This document shows, piece by piece, positions 46,240 to 58,500 of a stretch of 64,000 bases of DNA. This stretch comes from Monodelphis domestica. Its lineage: Eukaryota; Chordata; Mammalia; Didelphimorphia; Didelphidae. The stretch spans positions 87,979,735-88,043,734 of the forward strand of contig NC_077227.1 in NCBI RefSeq assembly GCF_027887165.1, read 5' to 3'. Below the pieces are notes generated by a model. The model was not told where the DNA came from and ran no database searches. It saw nothing but the letters and a program-made list of their open reading frames with translations. A program made the position numbers and the translations under genes. How positions within the stretch are numbered: position 1 is the stretch's first letter; each line of letters starts with the position of its first letter.

Positions 46240-46720
46240 ATAATTGAACATAGATATGTCTTCAAATCAACAAACAGAAAGGAACAGGGAAAGGGAAGAG
46301 TCAAGGATAGATTTAGAGAAGTAATGTGCAAAGCAAAAATTAAGTGAGGCAAGACTATTAAAGGAATACGAGTTTAAGAGGAAAAAATGAGTAAGAATCT
46401 CTTATTGGGGGTTTGGTGAGAAGATGATCAGGGAGTGGAAGTTGAAAACATCAAATATAGGCAATTGTGCTAAGTACACTCCTATTCCTCAGTCCTCATC
46501 TTTGTAAAAAGAAAGTAGGCCATATCAAAAGGAATAAACATAAGATAATAAAATGGAGAGACATACAAAATTAAGAATCATAACTGAGAATATAAATAGG
46601 ATAAATTAACCCATAAAATGGAGATCAAAGAATGCATTAAAACACAAAATAAAATAATATACTATTTACCAAAAATGTATTTAATACATAAAGAGCCACA
46701 CAGAGTTAATGACCAAAAAA
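46240..46720 (+). mobile_element. L1 inter-ORF spacer plus ORF2 start fragment
   Basis: Purine-rich sequence leads to 'ttaacccataaaatggaga' near 46605 (the ELTHKM variant of the SPIKRR endonuclease block) and the decayed ETHL region near 46670-46710 ('aagagccacacagagttaat', HRVN). It has the same layout as 22640-23460 and is broken at both ends. Confidence 0.45.
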
Positions 46721-46879
46721 GGTATGTGAGGATCCCAGAAACAAAAATGAACAATTTTGATTACAGAAAGTAGTGTCACTTATTGTTCTGTCCTTCTTGT
46801 CAAGTGATCATCATGGAAGACTGCAGGGAGGGTTTGGAGCTGTAGTTGTATCCCAAGAAAACTCAATGACATGTCTGAG

Positions 46880-47215
46880 AGGAGCAAAGCCACCTTGCTC
46901 TAACCTTCTGATCCATATATGTCCTCATCTGTACCCTGGCCATTTCCCTTCCTGTAATCACCTGGATATCTCTTATTTTGGAATTTATAATCAATCAAAA
47001 CTACCTTGATCATTCTTTTCACTGTGTTTGTGATTTTGATTCCTCAGACCAAAGCTCCCTTCTTTGGTTACTGCTCCATTATGTGTGCTGCCTGATACAA
47101 TAAAATGCAAGCTCTTTGAAAATAGAGATTGCCTTGATTTTGAATTTGTATCCCAGGTTAGCATTGTGGTTGGCATATAGTAAGCATTTAATAAATGTTT
47201 TTCATTCACTTATCC
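46880..47215 (+). repeat. L2 3' end with tail
   Basis: 'aatgcaagctctttgaaaat' then 'tttgtatcccaggttagcat' and 'gcatatagtaagcatttaat' are the sense L2 3' end; upstream sequence is weakly L2-like. Confidence 0.7.
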
Positions 47216-49130
47216 ACAAAAATGTTTTGTACATTTCTTAGCTATAAATTTTATATCAATAGTAATATATGATGAGTGATGTTTCAGGAAGCTGTTCAAA
47301 ACAGTGTTAAGCAAAGAGGAAAAAAGCAAGATTTTAAAAATATAACCATATTCTGTGCATGACTTCTTATTAAGTCCTACTCTTTGGGGAACAAACAGAA
47401 AGGGTAGAAACAGAGAAAGAGAAAAGAGAATCAGCGACAGAGACACACACAGAGAGAGAGAGAGTCAAAAGAGAAATGGAGACAGGAAAACAATGTTTCA
47501 ATAAAAACTTAAATTAAAGGTTAAAGTTAATAATAATAATAATAAAGTTAAAGTTAAGTCTTAAAGTTACATCTAAGGCCATTTGTCCAGAAGTTCACCT
47601 TTGTCCTTTGTCCCAAAAATATGGTCCATTCATTTATAGCAAATTTTTACTCTGAATGCGATGAAAATCAGCTCATCATTTTTCTAGAAACCAACCTCAT
47701 TATAAATATACAGAGAGCAATCAAACAAGATTTAAGTGTAAGCAATTACACTTTACCAGGTTATGATGAGTCAGAGGTGAGAGAAGTATCCAGGTAGAAA
47801 AAATCACATGGACCCAGTGTAACTGCAAATTATTTTCAGGCAAGTTACTCCTTAAGTAGATCATTGAATCAAACTAAGATCCAACTCATAATTATATTCA
47901 ATACTATCCTTCTTTCTTTATCCTCTATTGATGGTCATACATTTGTCCAGCCCAGAGTTTGCAATGACCACTTCCCATGAGCTTTCAATCCCTCTTTCCA
48001 TTTGTGAAAAAAGGCAAAAATACAAAAACACATCCTATCAGTCCCACTGATGAGAAGGCTACACTTTTTTTCACACAAAAGAGAATTGTGTTTCCTTTTT
48101 TTTTTCTTCTGCTTTTTTGGTATGAACAATTTAAGGGACTCCTAGTATAGAAATTCCCTCCAGAAATTCAGGTTAATAACTTACCTGTTTTGGAGTTCAC
48201 TGGTACTGAGTAAAATGGTCTGGCCATGAATCACTGCTAGAATGTGTCAGAGATAGAACTTGACCCCAAGATTTGTGGCATGAGTGATACTGAAAACTTG
48301 CTTTGCTCATTTTTTCTCTAACTAGAATTTATTAAACCATCTAGTTATGCCAGGCTACAGTGTCAAAGGTATTACTTTTTTTTCCTGGAGAGCACTGTGT
48401 ATAGTGTTGTAATTTCATTTTCCTGGGAAGCTTCCCTCTTTTCTATTAGCAGAACATGAAGAAACACTTGTTTATTATGAGATAATTGAATTTGATTCCC
48501 TTCCCTTAATGCTATCTGTTGCTGGAGTCTCTGCCAAGGCAAGTCGACTATGACATAAATGGCTTAAGAATAAACAGCAGGAAACATTATGCTTTGAGAA
48601 AGGACCTTTGCCAGCTAGGATGAATTGTGCCTTTAAGAATGATTCACCAGTTTAAGGGAAATCACATGACTTTTTCCTAATCCTTATTACTTCTCTCTAC
48701 CATCCAGTCGAGTCTTTAGCCAAGACTCCCAGCTTTCTAGAGGACTGAGGAAGCTCTTAGGTATGAAATAGGTTTTAAGAGCAAAGTAGAACAAGCAGGA
48801 GTAGATATTATCAGTCACCTGAAAAATTCGATTACTTTTATAGTATTTATATATTTGCCTATGTTGGGAGAAACAAAACAAAAAAAGGAAACATTTGATG
48901 CCACGTAGTATTTATTTTATGACAGGAGAAATTCGTTTTTGTAAGAGAATGCTTTTTGCTGGGACGAACCTGAAAGGTGGATTTATTCCTGGAGAAGGGA
49001 CAGTAAGTAGTGAGTTAACATAACAGGCAATATTTTTAACCACCGTTTTCCAGGGCATACAGTGACACTATATAAATGGAAACTTCTCAGAATAACTCTG
49101 TATAAAGGCAGAGGGAATAATGCCAAATGG
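47216..49130. other. Repeat-poor unique sequence
   Basis: Nearly 2 kb without recognised transposons, apart from a short GA run (47450-47464) and a (TAA)n run (47528-47545). The part at 48420-48680 has balanced composition and might be conserved non-coding DNA. No exon supported. Confidence 0.35.
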
Positions 49131-49134
49131 TAAC

Positions 49135-49400
49135 TCTGTGGCTGTGAAAATTGCTCATATTTATAAAGCAACATAGACTTCAGAAAGCTCTTTCTTTACA
49201 AGATTCTTTACAAGTCTTTACAAGAACCCTGTGAGCAGGGTACTGCAAGTATCCTTATTTTGCAGATGAGGAAACTTAGTCTAGAGAAATAAAGTAACTT
49301 CTGCCCATGGTCACCCAGGGCATGTATCACAGTTGAGACTGAAACAGTCTTTGGATTCCAGGTCCAAGCTTTCCTCCTACATTCCATCTCCACTCCTGGG
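49135..49400 (-). repeat. MIR-type SINE
   Basis: 'agaaccctgtgagcagggta', 'ttttgcagatgaggaaactt' and 'ttggattccaggtccaagct'. The segment 'tctttacaag' occurs three times in a row near 49190-49225, a small local triplication. Confidence 0.75.
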
Positions 49401-49534
49401 CTACTTTTCTTCCTCTTGGTGTGATGATGTTAGAATAGATCCTGGAGGATTCATCAATGGAAACTATGGGTAGAGTCTACACTGCAAGTAAAATAAGCAA
49501 CCAGCAGGTTGAGGGAGTAAGCACCAGTCACTCA

Positions 49535-49725
49535 CCTGGATGTCATAGCAACTGGGAAGTAGGTTCTATAGTTATCTTTATTTTACATATGGGAAACTGA
49601 GGCAAAATACAGTGATTTGTCCAGGGTCATACAGCTAGTTAGTGTCCATAGTCAAATTTGAAAACTCAAGTCTTCTTGTCTCCAGGTCCAGCACACTATC
49701 CACTGCTCCACCAAGCTATCCTGCG
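49535..49725 (-). repeat. MIR-type SINE
   Basis: 'attttacatatgggaaactg', 'ccagggtcatacagctagtt' and 'cactatccactgctccacca'. Confidence 0.8.
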
Positions 49726-49854
49726 AACATTGTGCAGTAATAAAGAACAAATGAGAGGAATTCAGAAATCATGAAAAGGTTTGCTAGCTGCAATGACTAC
49801 AACAATGTAAATGGAATATCATTGAAAGGAAGCTGGGCCCCAAGGGATAGAAAA

Positions 49855-50165
49855 ACCATATATGTGCATACATATACATATAAATGCTATGTCATCACAT
49901 GTGTGTTGATATACATGTATGAACACATGTATTTTAAAATATCCATTCGCATGTGTATACGTATTCTGGAGATGTGTATGTGTGTTTATGTGTATATGTA
50001 TACTATGCATATGTGGAGAAAGACAGAGACATAGAGAAAGACAGAGACAGAAAGAGACAAAGAGAGACAAAAAGACAGAGATACAGAGACAGAGTGAAAA
50101 AGAGTCAGAGAAAAAGAGACAGAACAGAGAGAGAGAGAGAGGCATAGAGAGAGAGACAGAGAAAC
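49855..50165. repeat. TG/TA then GACA/GAGA microsatellite cluster
   Basis: Alternating tatgtg-type units to ~50010, then purine-rich gacaga and gagaaa units to 50165. Frames of Arg/Lys/Glu (plus) and Leu/Ser/Phe (minus) here arise from the repeat. Confidence 0.9.
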
Positions 50166-50780
50166 TTAGTTGTTAACGTTTCTCCCACCCAAGAAGCAGA
50201 AGTACAAATGAATAGTGGCTGGGCAATATCAACAGGTAGGCAGTCTTTCTGGTTGGGTGCCACCTCCCTGACAGCAGGTACCTGGGAACATAATAGATTC
50301 CTCTTTGCCAGCTATTGTTGCTACAGCCCCCATTCCCTAATTCACTGGCCCCTCGCCTGTGTAGATGCTTTAGTGCACATAGTCTCAGACTGCCTTGGAC
50401 TGAATTGCCTTCTCTCTGACTCAGAGGTCAGGCTGTCCCTATTCCGTTAGTTGTTTGGGCTTCTGTACTCTACCTTCTTCCACTATGAATGTGTGTACTC
50501 CTTGCCTGTGGTAAGGGTCTTTGGTTCTTGACCTGGGACAGTACTTGCTCATATATATTTCACTGGTGAATACTGGAATACTGCCTACTTATGTATACTA
50601 TTAAGACTTATGTATACTACTAAGTTCTTACTCATAGGATTAGCTCGGACAGATAGGCAGTGATTAATTGTGTTCCATAGACTGGCATAGATCTCATCTG
50701 AGCCTTTGTCTTAGAAAAATGTGAGTAAATACCCAATAACTAGAAGTTATCTCTGCCTTTAAGTCTATTTGATAGCAACA
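50166..50780. other. No identified feature
   Basis: The frame at 50208-50450 (80 codons) runs through balanced-composition sequence but has no domain I recognise and no good splice context. Confidence 0.3.
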
Positions 50781-50784
50781 TGAC

Positions 50785-51345
50785 TACCTTGACATTTCAG
50801 CTCTTAGAGTTGGAAAAGACTTCAACTGCAATCAAGTCCAAATCATAGCTAAAAAGACATCTCCTTTATAATCCATCCAAATTTTCACCCATCTTCTGCC
50901 TGAAGACCTCCAATGAAGGAGGACCAAAGGCACCACATTCCACTTTGGAATAGTCCTAATTATTATGACCATTTTATTTTCCATCTTAAGAACCAATTTG
51001 CCTCTTTACAATTTCAACCTATTCTTCCTAATTCTTCCCTTTGAGGCTGAATAGCATAAGTATAACCCTTCTTCTAGATCATAGACCTTCTGATGATTAA
51101 AGGCTGCTACCCTCCTGTGTCTTTTCTTCTCCAGAAAAATTATCCCCAGTTCTTTTAGCTTAACCTTAAGTTAAAGGACTCAAATCATTTCACCCTTCTG
51201 GATGCCCTCCAACTTAATGAGGCAAATAATGGTCCATCATCTAAAACCCCCCAAAGCACTAGCTGAGCATTACCTGATCCAAAGTATCTCAAGGCTTCAT
51301 AAATTTTATGTTGAGTTACACAGAGACTCTGCAACCATAAGAGAT
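50785..51345 (-). mobile_element. CR1/L3 LINE 3' fragment
   Basis: Reverse CR1/L3 order: 'ctcttagagttggaaaagac', 'tgaagacctccaatgaagga', 'catcttaagaaccaatttgc', 'cctattcttcctaattctt', 'gaggctgaatagcataag', 'tctccagaaaaattatcccc' and 'cacccttctggatgccctcc'. About 0.56 kb, without a frame. Confidence 0.8.
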
Positions 51346-52060
51346 TCCTTGATAGGTACTATTTCTCTCTTCTCTCTCTGAGGTTTCTAGGCAGGGGATT
51401 GTTTTGGCTAGACTTGTAGATGACAGCAGCTCTTGATGATTAAAAGCAAATTTCTTTTCTTCCCCTCCAAGTTGGATTTAACATCAGTACCATCTGTCGT
51501 AAAGATAGATGATTGGCAGATATCACCCTTCAGTGAATGTGAGATCAGCCACATCCTTCCATTCCTGGCAGAGACCTTCAGGCTTACTGACTAGGTGAGG
51601 ATGTCAGGTTGTAAAAGCCCACCTGTGTGTAGAAGCTCATATGCCCAGGCAATGGGAATGTGGCACTGTGACAATTATCCTGAGTGTTCCAGCCAAAAAC
51701 CTGACTGAGGAAAAAGAGAAGAACGGTCCTGAATCATCCAGATGGTTTGTCTACCTAATCATTGGAAGATGGCTCAACCATTCATATTCTAGTACTGTCC
51801 AAGCTGGTTATTGAAAGAATGCCATCTGGGTCTTTCACCTATGAAATCAACATATAATAGACAAAAAATTTCTGACATAGCTCTGAGAGTAGGGAGATAG
51901 GAAGAGAGGGAGACAATTTGAATCATATGCTTCAGAAAATGTATGTAAAATTTTGCTGTTAAAATTAAAATGAGATATTTTTTTTAAAAAAAAGCAAAAT
52001 CATTCTGTGTCTGAGTAGTGAAAGGCAGAGCAGTGTAGTGAAATGAACCCTGAAACTGCA
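51346..52060. other. No identified feature
   Basis: Unique-looking; balanced composition near 51540-51720. Nothing supported. Confidence 0.35.
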
Positions 52061-52064
52061 GTAG

Positions 52065-52275
52065 GAAGAAATAGGTTCAAAACTCTTCATGAAGCCTTTT
52101 GGGGTTTTCTGAGAAAAGATACTAGGATGGTTTGCCATTTTCTTCTCTAGCTCATTTTACAGATGAAGAAATTGAGACCAGGATCTTATACAGCATCCTA
52201 TAAGTAATAAGTATCTGAGGTATTCTTAACTTAACTCCAGGTCTGGATCTGTATCTACTAGTGTTTAGTTTATCT
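52065..52275 (-). repeat. Marsupial MIR/MAR1-type SINE
   Basis: 'cttttggggttttctgagaa', 'ggatggtttgccattttctt' and 'ttttacagatgaagaaattg' give the same 3' part seen at 4885-5036 with more of it preserved. Confidence 0.75.
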
Positions 52276-52675
52276 ATTAGTGTTTAATTTATAGCACTTA
52301 ATTTATTACATGTAGCAGCTTATTTAGTACTAATTCACAGAAGCATGCATACTTTAAAAAAATAACATATATTAACTTTTGTTTTACATCCTTCATTTTC
52401 AAATACGGCCCTTCTCCTTCTCTCACCCATGCAACCTTGCCATGTAAGGAAGACCCAGAACCAGACTTCTTTTTATGTGTCTTTCCTACCTTCACCTCCC
52501 CCTCCTCCCAAGATATAGATGCATTTGAAGCTTGGATTCTACCTTTAAAATGATAAATTCTAATAGGTGTCATTTTGCCTCTTTTTATCCAGAGTCAAGC
52601 TCCCATGATACTTTCTGGCCATCTCCACATTATGTAGCTTCTGTTCCCCTCACCCTTTTATGTGTTATCTTTCTC
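52276..52675. other. No identified feature
   Basis: Unique-looking. The minus-strand 91-codon frame (52298-52573) shows no recognised domain. Confidence 0.3.
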
Positions 52676-52679
52676 CAAG

Positions 52680-52980
52680 AGCTGTCAGGAAGAATGACCT
52701 CAGATCCAGCCTCAAACACTTACTATAGCTGAGTGACCAAGGATAAGTCACTTAACCTCAGTCTGCTACAATTTTCCTCGATAGTAAAATAAGTATCATA
52801 ATTGCTTCCATCACATGAGGTTGTAAATCATAGCACACTACCTGGTAATCAATGCTCCTTCCCTCTTTATTAAACTAGTAATCTCTTTGGTGGTAGGGAC
52901 AGTCTTGCTTGCTTATATTTTTACGTTCCCAGAGTTCAGTTTAGTACTTGGCATGTAGTAAATATAAATGCATTAATCTA
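52680..52980 (+). repeat. MIR-type SINE followed by L2 tail
   Basis: 'cagatccagcctcaaacact', 'taagtcacttaacctcagtc' and 'catcacatgaggttgtaaat', then the L2-tail phrases 'ggtggtagggacagtcttgc' and 'ggcatgtagtaaatataaat'. Confidence 0.75.
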
Positions 52981-53067
52981 ACATTTTATTAAAAAGAAGT
53001 TCATCAAAACTAATCTAATCTATGGAGTATGTATAATGCTCTAAAGCCATTGTTCCCCATCTTTTTA

Positions 53068-53265
53068 TTTTTTTTATTTTTTTAAACCTTTACCTTCCAT
53101 CTTACTGTGTATTGGTTCTAAGGCAGAAGATTGATAAGGGCTAGGCAATGGGGGTCAAGTGACTTGCCCAGGGTCACATAACTGGGATGTGTGAGGCCAT
53201 ATTTGAACCCGGGACCTCACATCTCTAGGCCTGGCTTTCAATCCATTGAGCCACCGAGCTGCCCC
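53068..53265 (-). mobile_element. tRNA-derived marsupial SINE with target-site duplication
   Basis: Reverse copy, from a T-rich tail through 'ccttaccttccat'-like sequence ('cctttaccttccatcttact'), 'caagtgacttgcccagggtc' and the inverted B box 'tttgaacccgggacctcaca' to 'gccaccgagctgcccc'. The flanking 'catcttttta' at 53058-53067 and 53271-53280 is a 10-bp target-site duplication. Among the best preserved SINEs here. Confidence 0.93.
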
Positions 53266-53280
53266 ATCCTCATCTTTTTA

Positions 53281-53990
53281 AAGAAGGGAATTATGTGTAC
53301 TTTCACATGTTGTCTTTCTGGACAAGTTTGGTCATAATTTTAGAATAAAATTTAATAAAATATTAAATATTTAACTAATTTTAAAAATAATTTTAAAATA
53401 GTATTTTAATGTGCTGACAGGCTATATTTCATCAAGGTTAGATTTGCCACCTCTTTTCTGGTGGTTTCCCCCCACATTTAGGGAGCCATCCCCAAGGCAG
53501 ATTAGTCAAGCAAAGGGCTTTCTCCAAGGAAAGGGTTTGTACTTGCGTGGCATTTCTCCATGAGAACTAATGTGAGCCTAAGGAAAAAAAAAATTATAAA
53601 TTGCCATTTCTGAAACATCATCGAGTGGGTGGCCAGGGAGGTCTGGGTGTGTTTGTGTCCAATTCTGTCAGTCACAGCCAGGTCTGCTGTAGAATGATAA
53701 TCAAGTGTCATGCTTGAGGGGATGAACAGATAAAGGAGACCATGCTTGTCCAGTCACATTAGAGCTAGAGATTGAGACTGAAACCCCACATTAGGGAAGA
53801 GGCCACTGGGTTAACCCACTCAGAAACAAATCCAGCCTTGGGAGTTTGTCAAGGTAGACATGGTGTGTGAAGAGCCAAGATATCAAAGGCCCCATGAGGT
53901 TCCTTGGCCCTCAAATGTCTCCTATGTGTACCTTCATGAGTGCCCAAAATGCCCATGTTTGTCCTATCTTTGTGGGGTACAGACAAGGGG
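53281..53990. other. No identified repeat; unique sequence
   Basis: AT-rich to ~53420, then ~550 bp of balanced composition without recognised repeats or supported exons. Confidence 0.35.
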
Positions 53991-53994
53991 GGAG

Positions 53995-54148
53995 AAATAA
54001 TATTATCTCATTTGATCCTTCCAACAACTCTGAGAGGTAAGTACAATTGTGATCCCCATTTTACAGAGGAGGAAACTGAGGTAGAGGTTGAGTCTAGCCC
54101 AAAGTCATCCAGTTAATTAGTGTCAGACTGGATTTGAGCTGTTTCTAT
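53995..54148 (-). repeat. MIR-type SINE
   Basis: 'cttccaacaactctgagagg', 'ccattttacagaggaggaaa' and 'cagactggatttgagctg' in reverse order, ending at the CT microsatellite. Confidence 0.8.
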
Positions 54149-54149
54149 C

Positions 54150-54150
54150 T

Positions 54151-54222
<72 letters not shown>

Positions 54223-54423
54223 TCTTCCCCCCTCTCCCCCTCTCTCTGTCTCTCTCTTGTCCATCCATCCAACTATTCATCCATTCAACCATCCCTCTTG
54301 CTCTCTCTCTGTCCATGTGTCCACCCATTGCTCTCTCTCTCTCATTTGTCCATCCATCCAACCATCCATCCATTCATCCATTCATCTCTCTTCCTCTCTC
54401 TCTGTCCATGTGCCCATCCATTG

Positions 54424-54455
<32 letters not shown>

Positions 54456-54506
54456 CCATTCATCCATTCATCTATCCATCTCTCTAGCTCTCTGTCCATG
54501 TGTCCA

Positions 54507-54573
<67 letters not shown>

Positions 54574-54671
54574 ATCCATCCATCTCTCTAGCTCACTGTA
54601 TCACACACACATATGTATATGTATATATATATATGTGTGTGTGTATATATATACACACACATATATGGGGG

Positions 54672-54729
<58 letters not shown>

Positions 54730-54775
54730 GTAGGGAGGGAGAGAGAGAGGGAGGGAGAGAGGGAGGGAGGTGCAT
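54150..54775. repeat. Compound CT / ATCC / TG-TA / GA microsatellite cluster
   Basis: (CT)n at ~54153-54250; (CATC)n-rich blocks at 54260-54300, 54350-54390 and 54455-54480; (CT)n at 54423-54450; (TC)~29 at 54511-54569; TG/TA/CA alternating tract at 54602-54665; (GA)~20 at 54684-54724; then GGGA-rich to 54770. Several long Ser/Leu and Arg/Glu frames on both strands are repeat products. Confidence 0.97.
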
Positions 54776-54784
54776 GTGTCTGTC

Positions 54785-54895
54785 TCCCTTGGTAGAATGT
54801 AAAACTTATTGAAGGCAGGGACTAGATTACTTTTATCTTTGTGTCTCACACAAAGCTACTAGCACAATGCATCTCACACAATAGACACTGAAAAA
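54785..54895 (+). repeat. L2 3' tail
   Basis: 'cttattgaaggcagggacta' followed by 'tctttgtgtctcacacaaag' and an A-run; sense L2 end. Confidence 0.55.
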
Positions 54896-54899
54896 AAAA

Positions 54900-55310
54900 A
54901 CTTACTAATTGATGATAACTAAATAAAGTGAACTAAAGTGCTACAAGATCCAATGAGGGAGAGATCGGGGATCAAGGTGCTTCATGGAGGTGGTGGTTGA
55001 GCTAGCTCTTGAAAGAGAGGTAAAGGATGAAGAGAAGAGGAGGGGGGCAGCATCTCCTATAAAAAATAGTATTTAAAAATCTGAGAAATTCAGAGAAGAG
55101 TAAATGCTAAGTAAAGGTAAATGCTAAAGGCAAAAAAAAAAAGGTTAAATTGGAGCCAAGAGGAGGCAATGGGGAGAGGTACTATACTATAAGGCTAGAA
55201 ATGTGAGGTGGCAGTAGACTCCAATGGACCTTAAAGGCATGCTAAGGAGTTTGGGCTTGATAGGAGCAACTGAAGGATTTTGAGCAGCCAAGAGACATCA
55301 ATGGCATTTG
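54900..55310 (-). repeat. L2 fragment
   Basis: Antisense L2: 'gctagctcttgaaagagagg', 'ctatactataaggctagaaa', 'gcatgctaaggagtttgggc' and 'gaaggattttgagcagcc'. Confidence 0.65.
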
Positions 55311-55317
55311 GATGACA

Positions 55318-55545
55318 TAATAGAGCTCTGGATACGTAGTCAAGAAGACCTGGATTCAAATCCAGCCTTGGACACTTACTAGCTGGATGACCCTTGGCAA
55401 TTCATTTAATTGTCTCAGTTTCCTTATATGTAAAATGGAAATAATAATAGGACCTCCCTCCCAGAGTTATTGGAAAGTTCAAGTAAGTTGATATTTGTAA
55501 AGTACTTTGCAAGCCTTAAAGATCTAGATAATTGCCAGCTAATAT
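55318..55545 (+). repeat. MIR-type SINE
   Basis: 'ctggattcaaatccagcctt', 'cacttactagctggatgacc', 'tatatgtaaaatggaaataa' and 'gtaaagtactttgcaagcc' give a nearly complete copy. Confidence 0.88.
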
Positions 55546-58500
55546 TACCAGGTGAGCTATCTGGTTTCCTGACAAGAAAATACAGGAAATAAGTTTTGTT
55601 GAGGAGCATGACACTAATGGATTGGATAGATTTGCATGGAGTTGCTTGGATCAGGGAGCTTATAGCCTCTATGTCCTCAGTATTTGAGGTGGGGGAAGTG
55701 GTAAGGGAGTTTTTGGAGAGAGATGGGAGGCTATTAAGCACAAAATGTGTTTACTATTTTAATTTCCAGTATACACCAAAAACTTTAATCAGTAAGTCAC
55801 AGGAGACTGACATATTTGAATGCAAACTTTTATCTAAAAATGTTTACATCAAGTCCTTACATAGTGGTATCACATTTTTATAACAGGAAGCTTTGACAAA
55901 ATCACAATATATATTTTTCCCTATATTCACCATTAATAAAAATATATTACAATGTTTGATATGTCCTCACAAAACACAAGCCTTTGTAAACAGAGCAGGC
56001 AGCATAGTCCTTGGATTCAAAAATCTCAGTGAGATTTCAACCAGGAAAAAAACATTATATTAGAACTATTTAATTCAAAGAAAAGAAATATTGCCATGTA
56101 AGAGAATTTTGAAATCCATTTTTGCCTTGAGTAGATCTCTATGTTAGGGGGGAAAACATAAATTAGGAGAAAATAAAATTAAAACAACATTTGCAAACAT
56201 TATATACTATTCAACTTGGGCTGGAGTTGGACTTTCATTTGTTTTATACCAGTTTTCTAGGTTTTTGTTAGTGTCTACACAATTTTTCATAATGGAAGGA
56301 CTTAGCACTTTAAAGATGGTTCATTTATAAATCAGAGGATTTCAGGTTTTCAATATTTTATAAAAGCCAAAGAATTCTAGGCGATTTTATCCCTATGAGT
56401 CAAATATACATTTCATTTCATAATGCATCTCATCAACTCTTATAAAACATAACTCCAGGTAGAGAGTGGATTTATATATGCAACAATAAAATGACAAGGT
56501 TACTTTTTTTAAGAGCTATCCTTTGTAATTACATACACACTGTGGCCAATTCTCTAGGCTCAATGCAAACAGTGTGGAGATATTTTAAAAAATAAATTTC
56601 CTAGAAACCCTCTGAAAATTAAAAAGAATGGGAAGAAGTTGGGTGTGCTTTTTTTGGCCCATTGCTTACAAGCATTAGAAGGCTAAGGCTATAACATTTG
56701 ATCAATGAGAAATATATTCCATTTGTCATTAAAAGAATTAGTAATAGAAATTCTGCAATTATATGGAAAAAAATAAGCTGCCTAACTACCTTCAAAGTTT
56801 GAATAAGGAATTCAGCCTCAACTATATATTAAAATGAAACAAGAAGTTTAGACTCTTGTGGCATTAGCTGCTAAGTAGTAAAGAAGAGCTTACCAGGAAA
56901 ATAAGGGTTAGAATTCCTTCTCCTAAAAGCCCCTAACAAAATAAAAGCAATATCTTACTCTGATATTTTGGGGGTGGCTCCCGCTTAGAAATAAGAATAA
57001 AGCAAGGCACCTCTGATATGGTTATTCTCAATCTTCCAAGGCAATTTGTGATACTAAAATTTGTAAATTCTCCCCTGGGAAAGACTTTGGCAAGACACTG
57101 GACTCCAGAAAAGCTAGTAGCTACACTCTGGATAAGGTTGTTTTTACACAGTGGTTGTCAAATAGGGTTTTCAAGTTTTGGAGAGACCCATTTGGGAGAA
57201 AACTTGGCATTCAAAATTTCAAACATGAAGTTCAATAGCAATTAATAATTTAAAAATAAGTCCAGTGTTATGTTAAATGATCAGGATGCAAAGCACTCTG
57301 GAATGGATTCTATTAAGAATCACACACTAGCCCACTTTCAGTTAGCTGGGTACACGTTAAATAGTGGATCACCAAATTGCCATGAAATTGTTGACCAGTT
57401 CAGATCAATCACCTAAGGAGCTATTAATGACTTGTCTATCCTGACCTCCAGATCTACCTCCAGATATGTTTGGGGGCTCCATGAAGGTTCAATCCTTTAT
57501 AAAAAAAATTTTTTTGGATTCTCTTGCCTCAAAGAGAGCTGTATGTTTTCTCATAAAATTGTGCATATTATTAGTCAAAATCACATTGACTGGACTTTGA
57601 AACCATCTGATCATTTAACTTCAACCAAGAAGCAGAAATAACTTACTGACCAAACTACTACTGAGCATGCATGGTAGAGTACACAAAAATGGCCATGGAT
57701 CAGCAATTTTACACATATATTCCTGAAGGTGCAAATACAGTTTAATGAGTCAATATTATAAACATTGATTTTTAAAGGAGTTTTAAATATGGATATATGT
57801 GATATAACTGTAATACCAATAAGGTTAAATCCATAGTATTCAAGCTTAAAATTTTAAATACATATTTACACAACACATTAATGAGAGCAGAATAATGGCC
57901 AATGATTGGGAGATGGAAAGGGCTTATAGGTTTACTTAAATGAGATGATGACACCAATTTCTAAAAAAATACAGAAAGAAAAAATGTTTGCTCTTGTCAC
58001 ATGAAATCTCATCGACTCTAGAAAGGACACCTAGGTGTGTTTCTTGTATCCCTATAAGTAAATTCAGGGTGCAATGAAGTTCAGTTCAGTTTCCTATTCA
58101 AATCTTGAGAATTTTGATGTATCATTTTTGTTTCCCTAGTTTTGCCCCTTATGACATGCCTCTTCTACCTCTTTATATTTTGGGGTCTATTTCAACAATC
58201 CAAAACAATTGTTCTCACACCAATATAGTACTCTGGGAAACCAAAAATTGGAACTTTTGAGGAATTGAATATGAGCATGTCTTAAAAAACATATGATGGA
58301 TGACAATTTCACCATCAATATATCATGACCAGTGATGAACTTCATTTTCTCCATTTACCCATTGGCTGAGTAAATACATACAGATATAAGTCATCCTAAA
58401 TGATATGGCTAAATCAGTCGCACTATCATCAAACCAGTGTTTTTAGGTATGTTCTCAATAACCCATGTACGTCAATTAGATGGTTTAATTGCAGATTGTA

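Noticed and set aside
50208..50450. 80-codon frame starting MNSGWAIST
   Set aside because: Plausible composition, but no known domain, no promoter or splice context, and adjacent to a microsatellite.
54113..54849. Several Ser/Leu- and Arg/Glu-rich frames up to 165 codons
   Set aside because: Products of CT/GA and CATC microsatellites on both strands.
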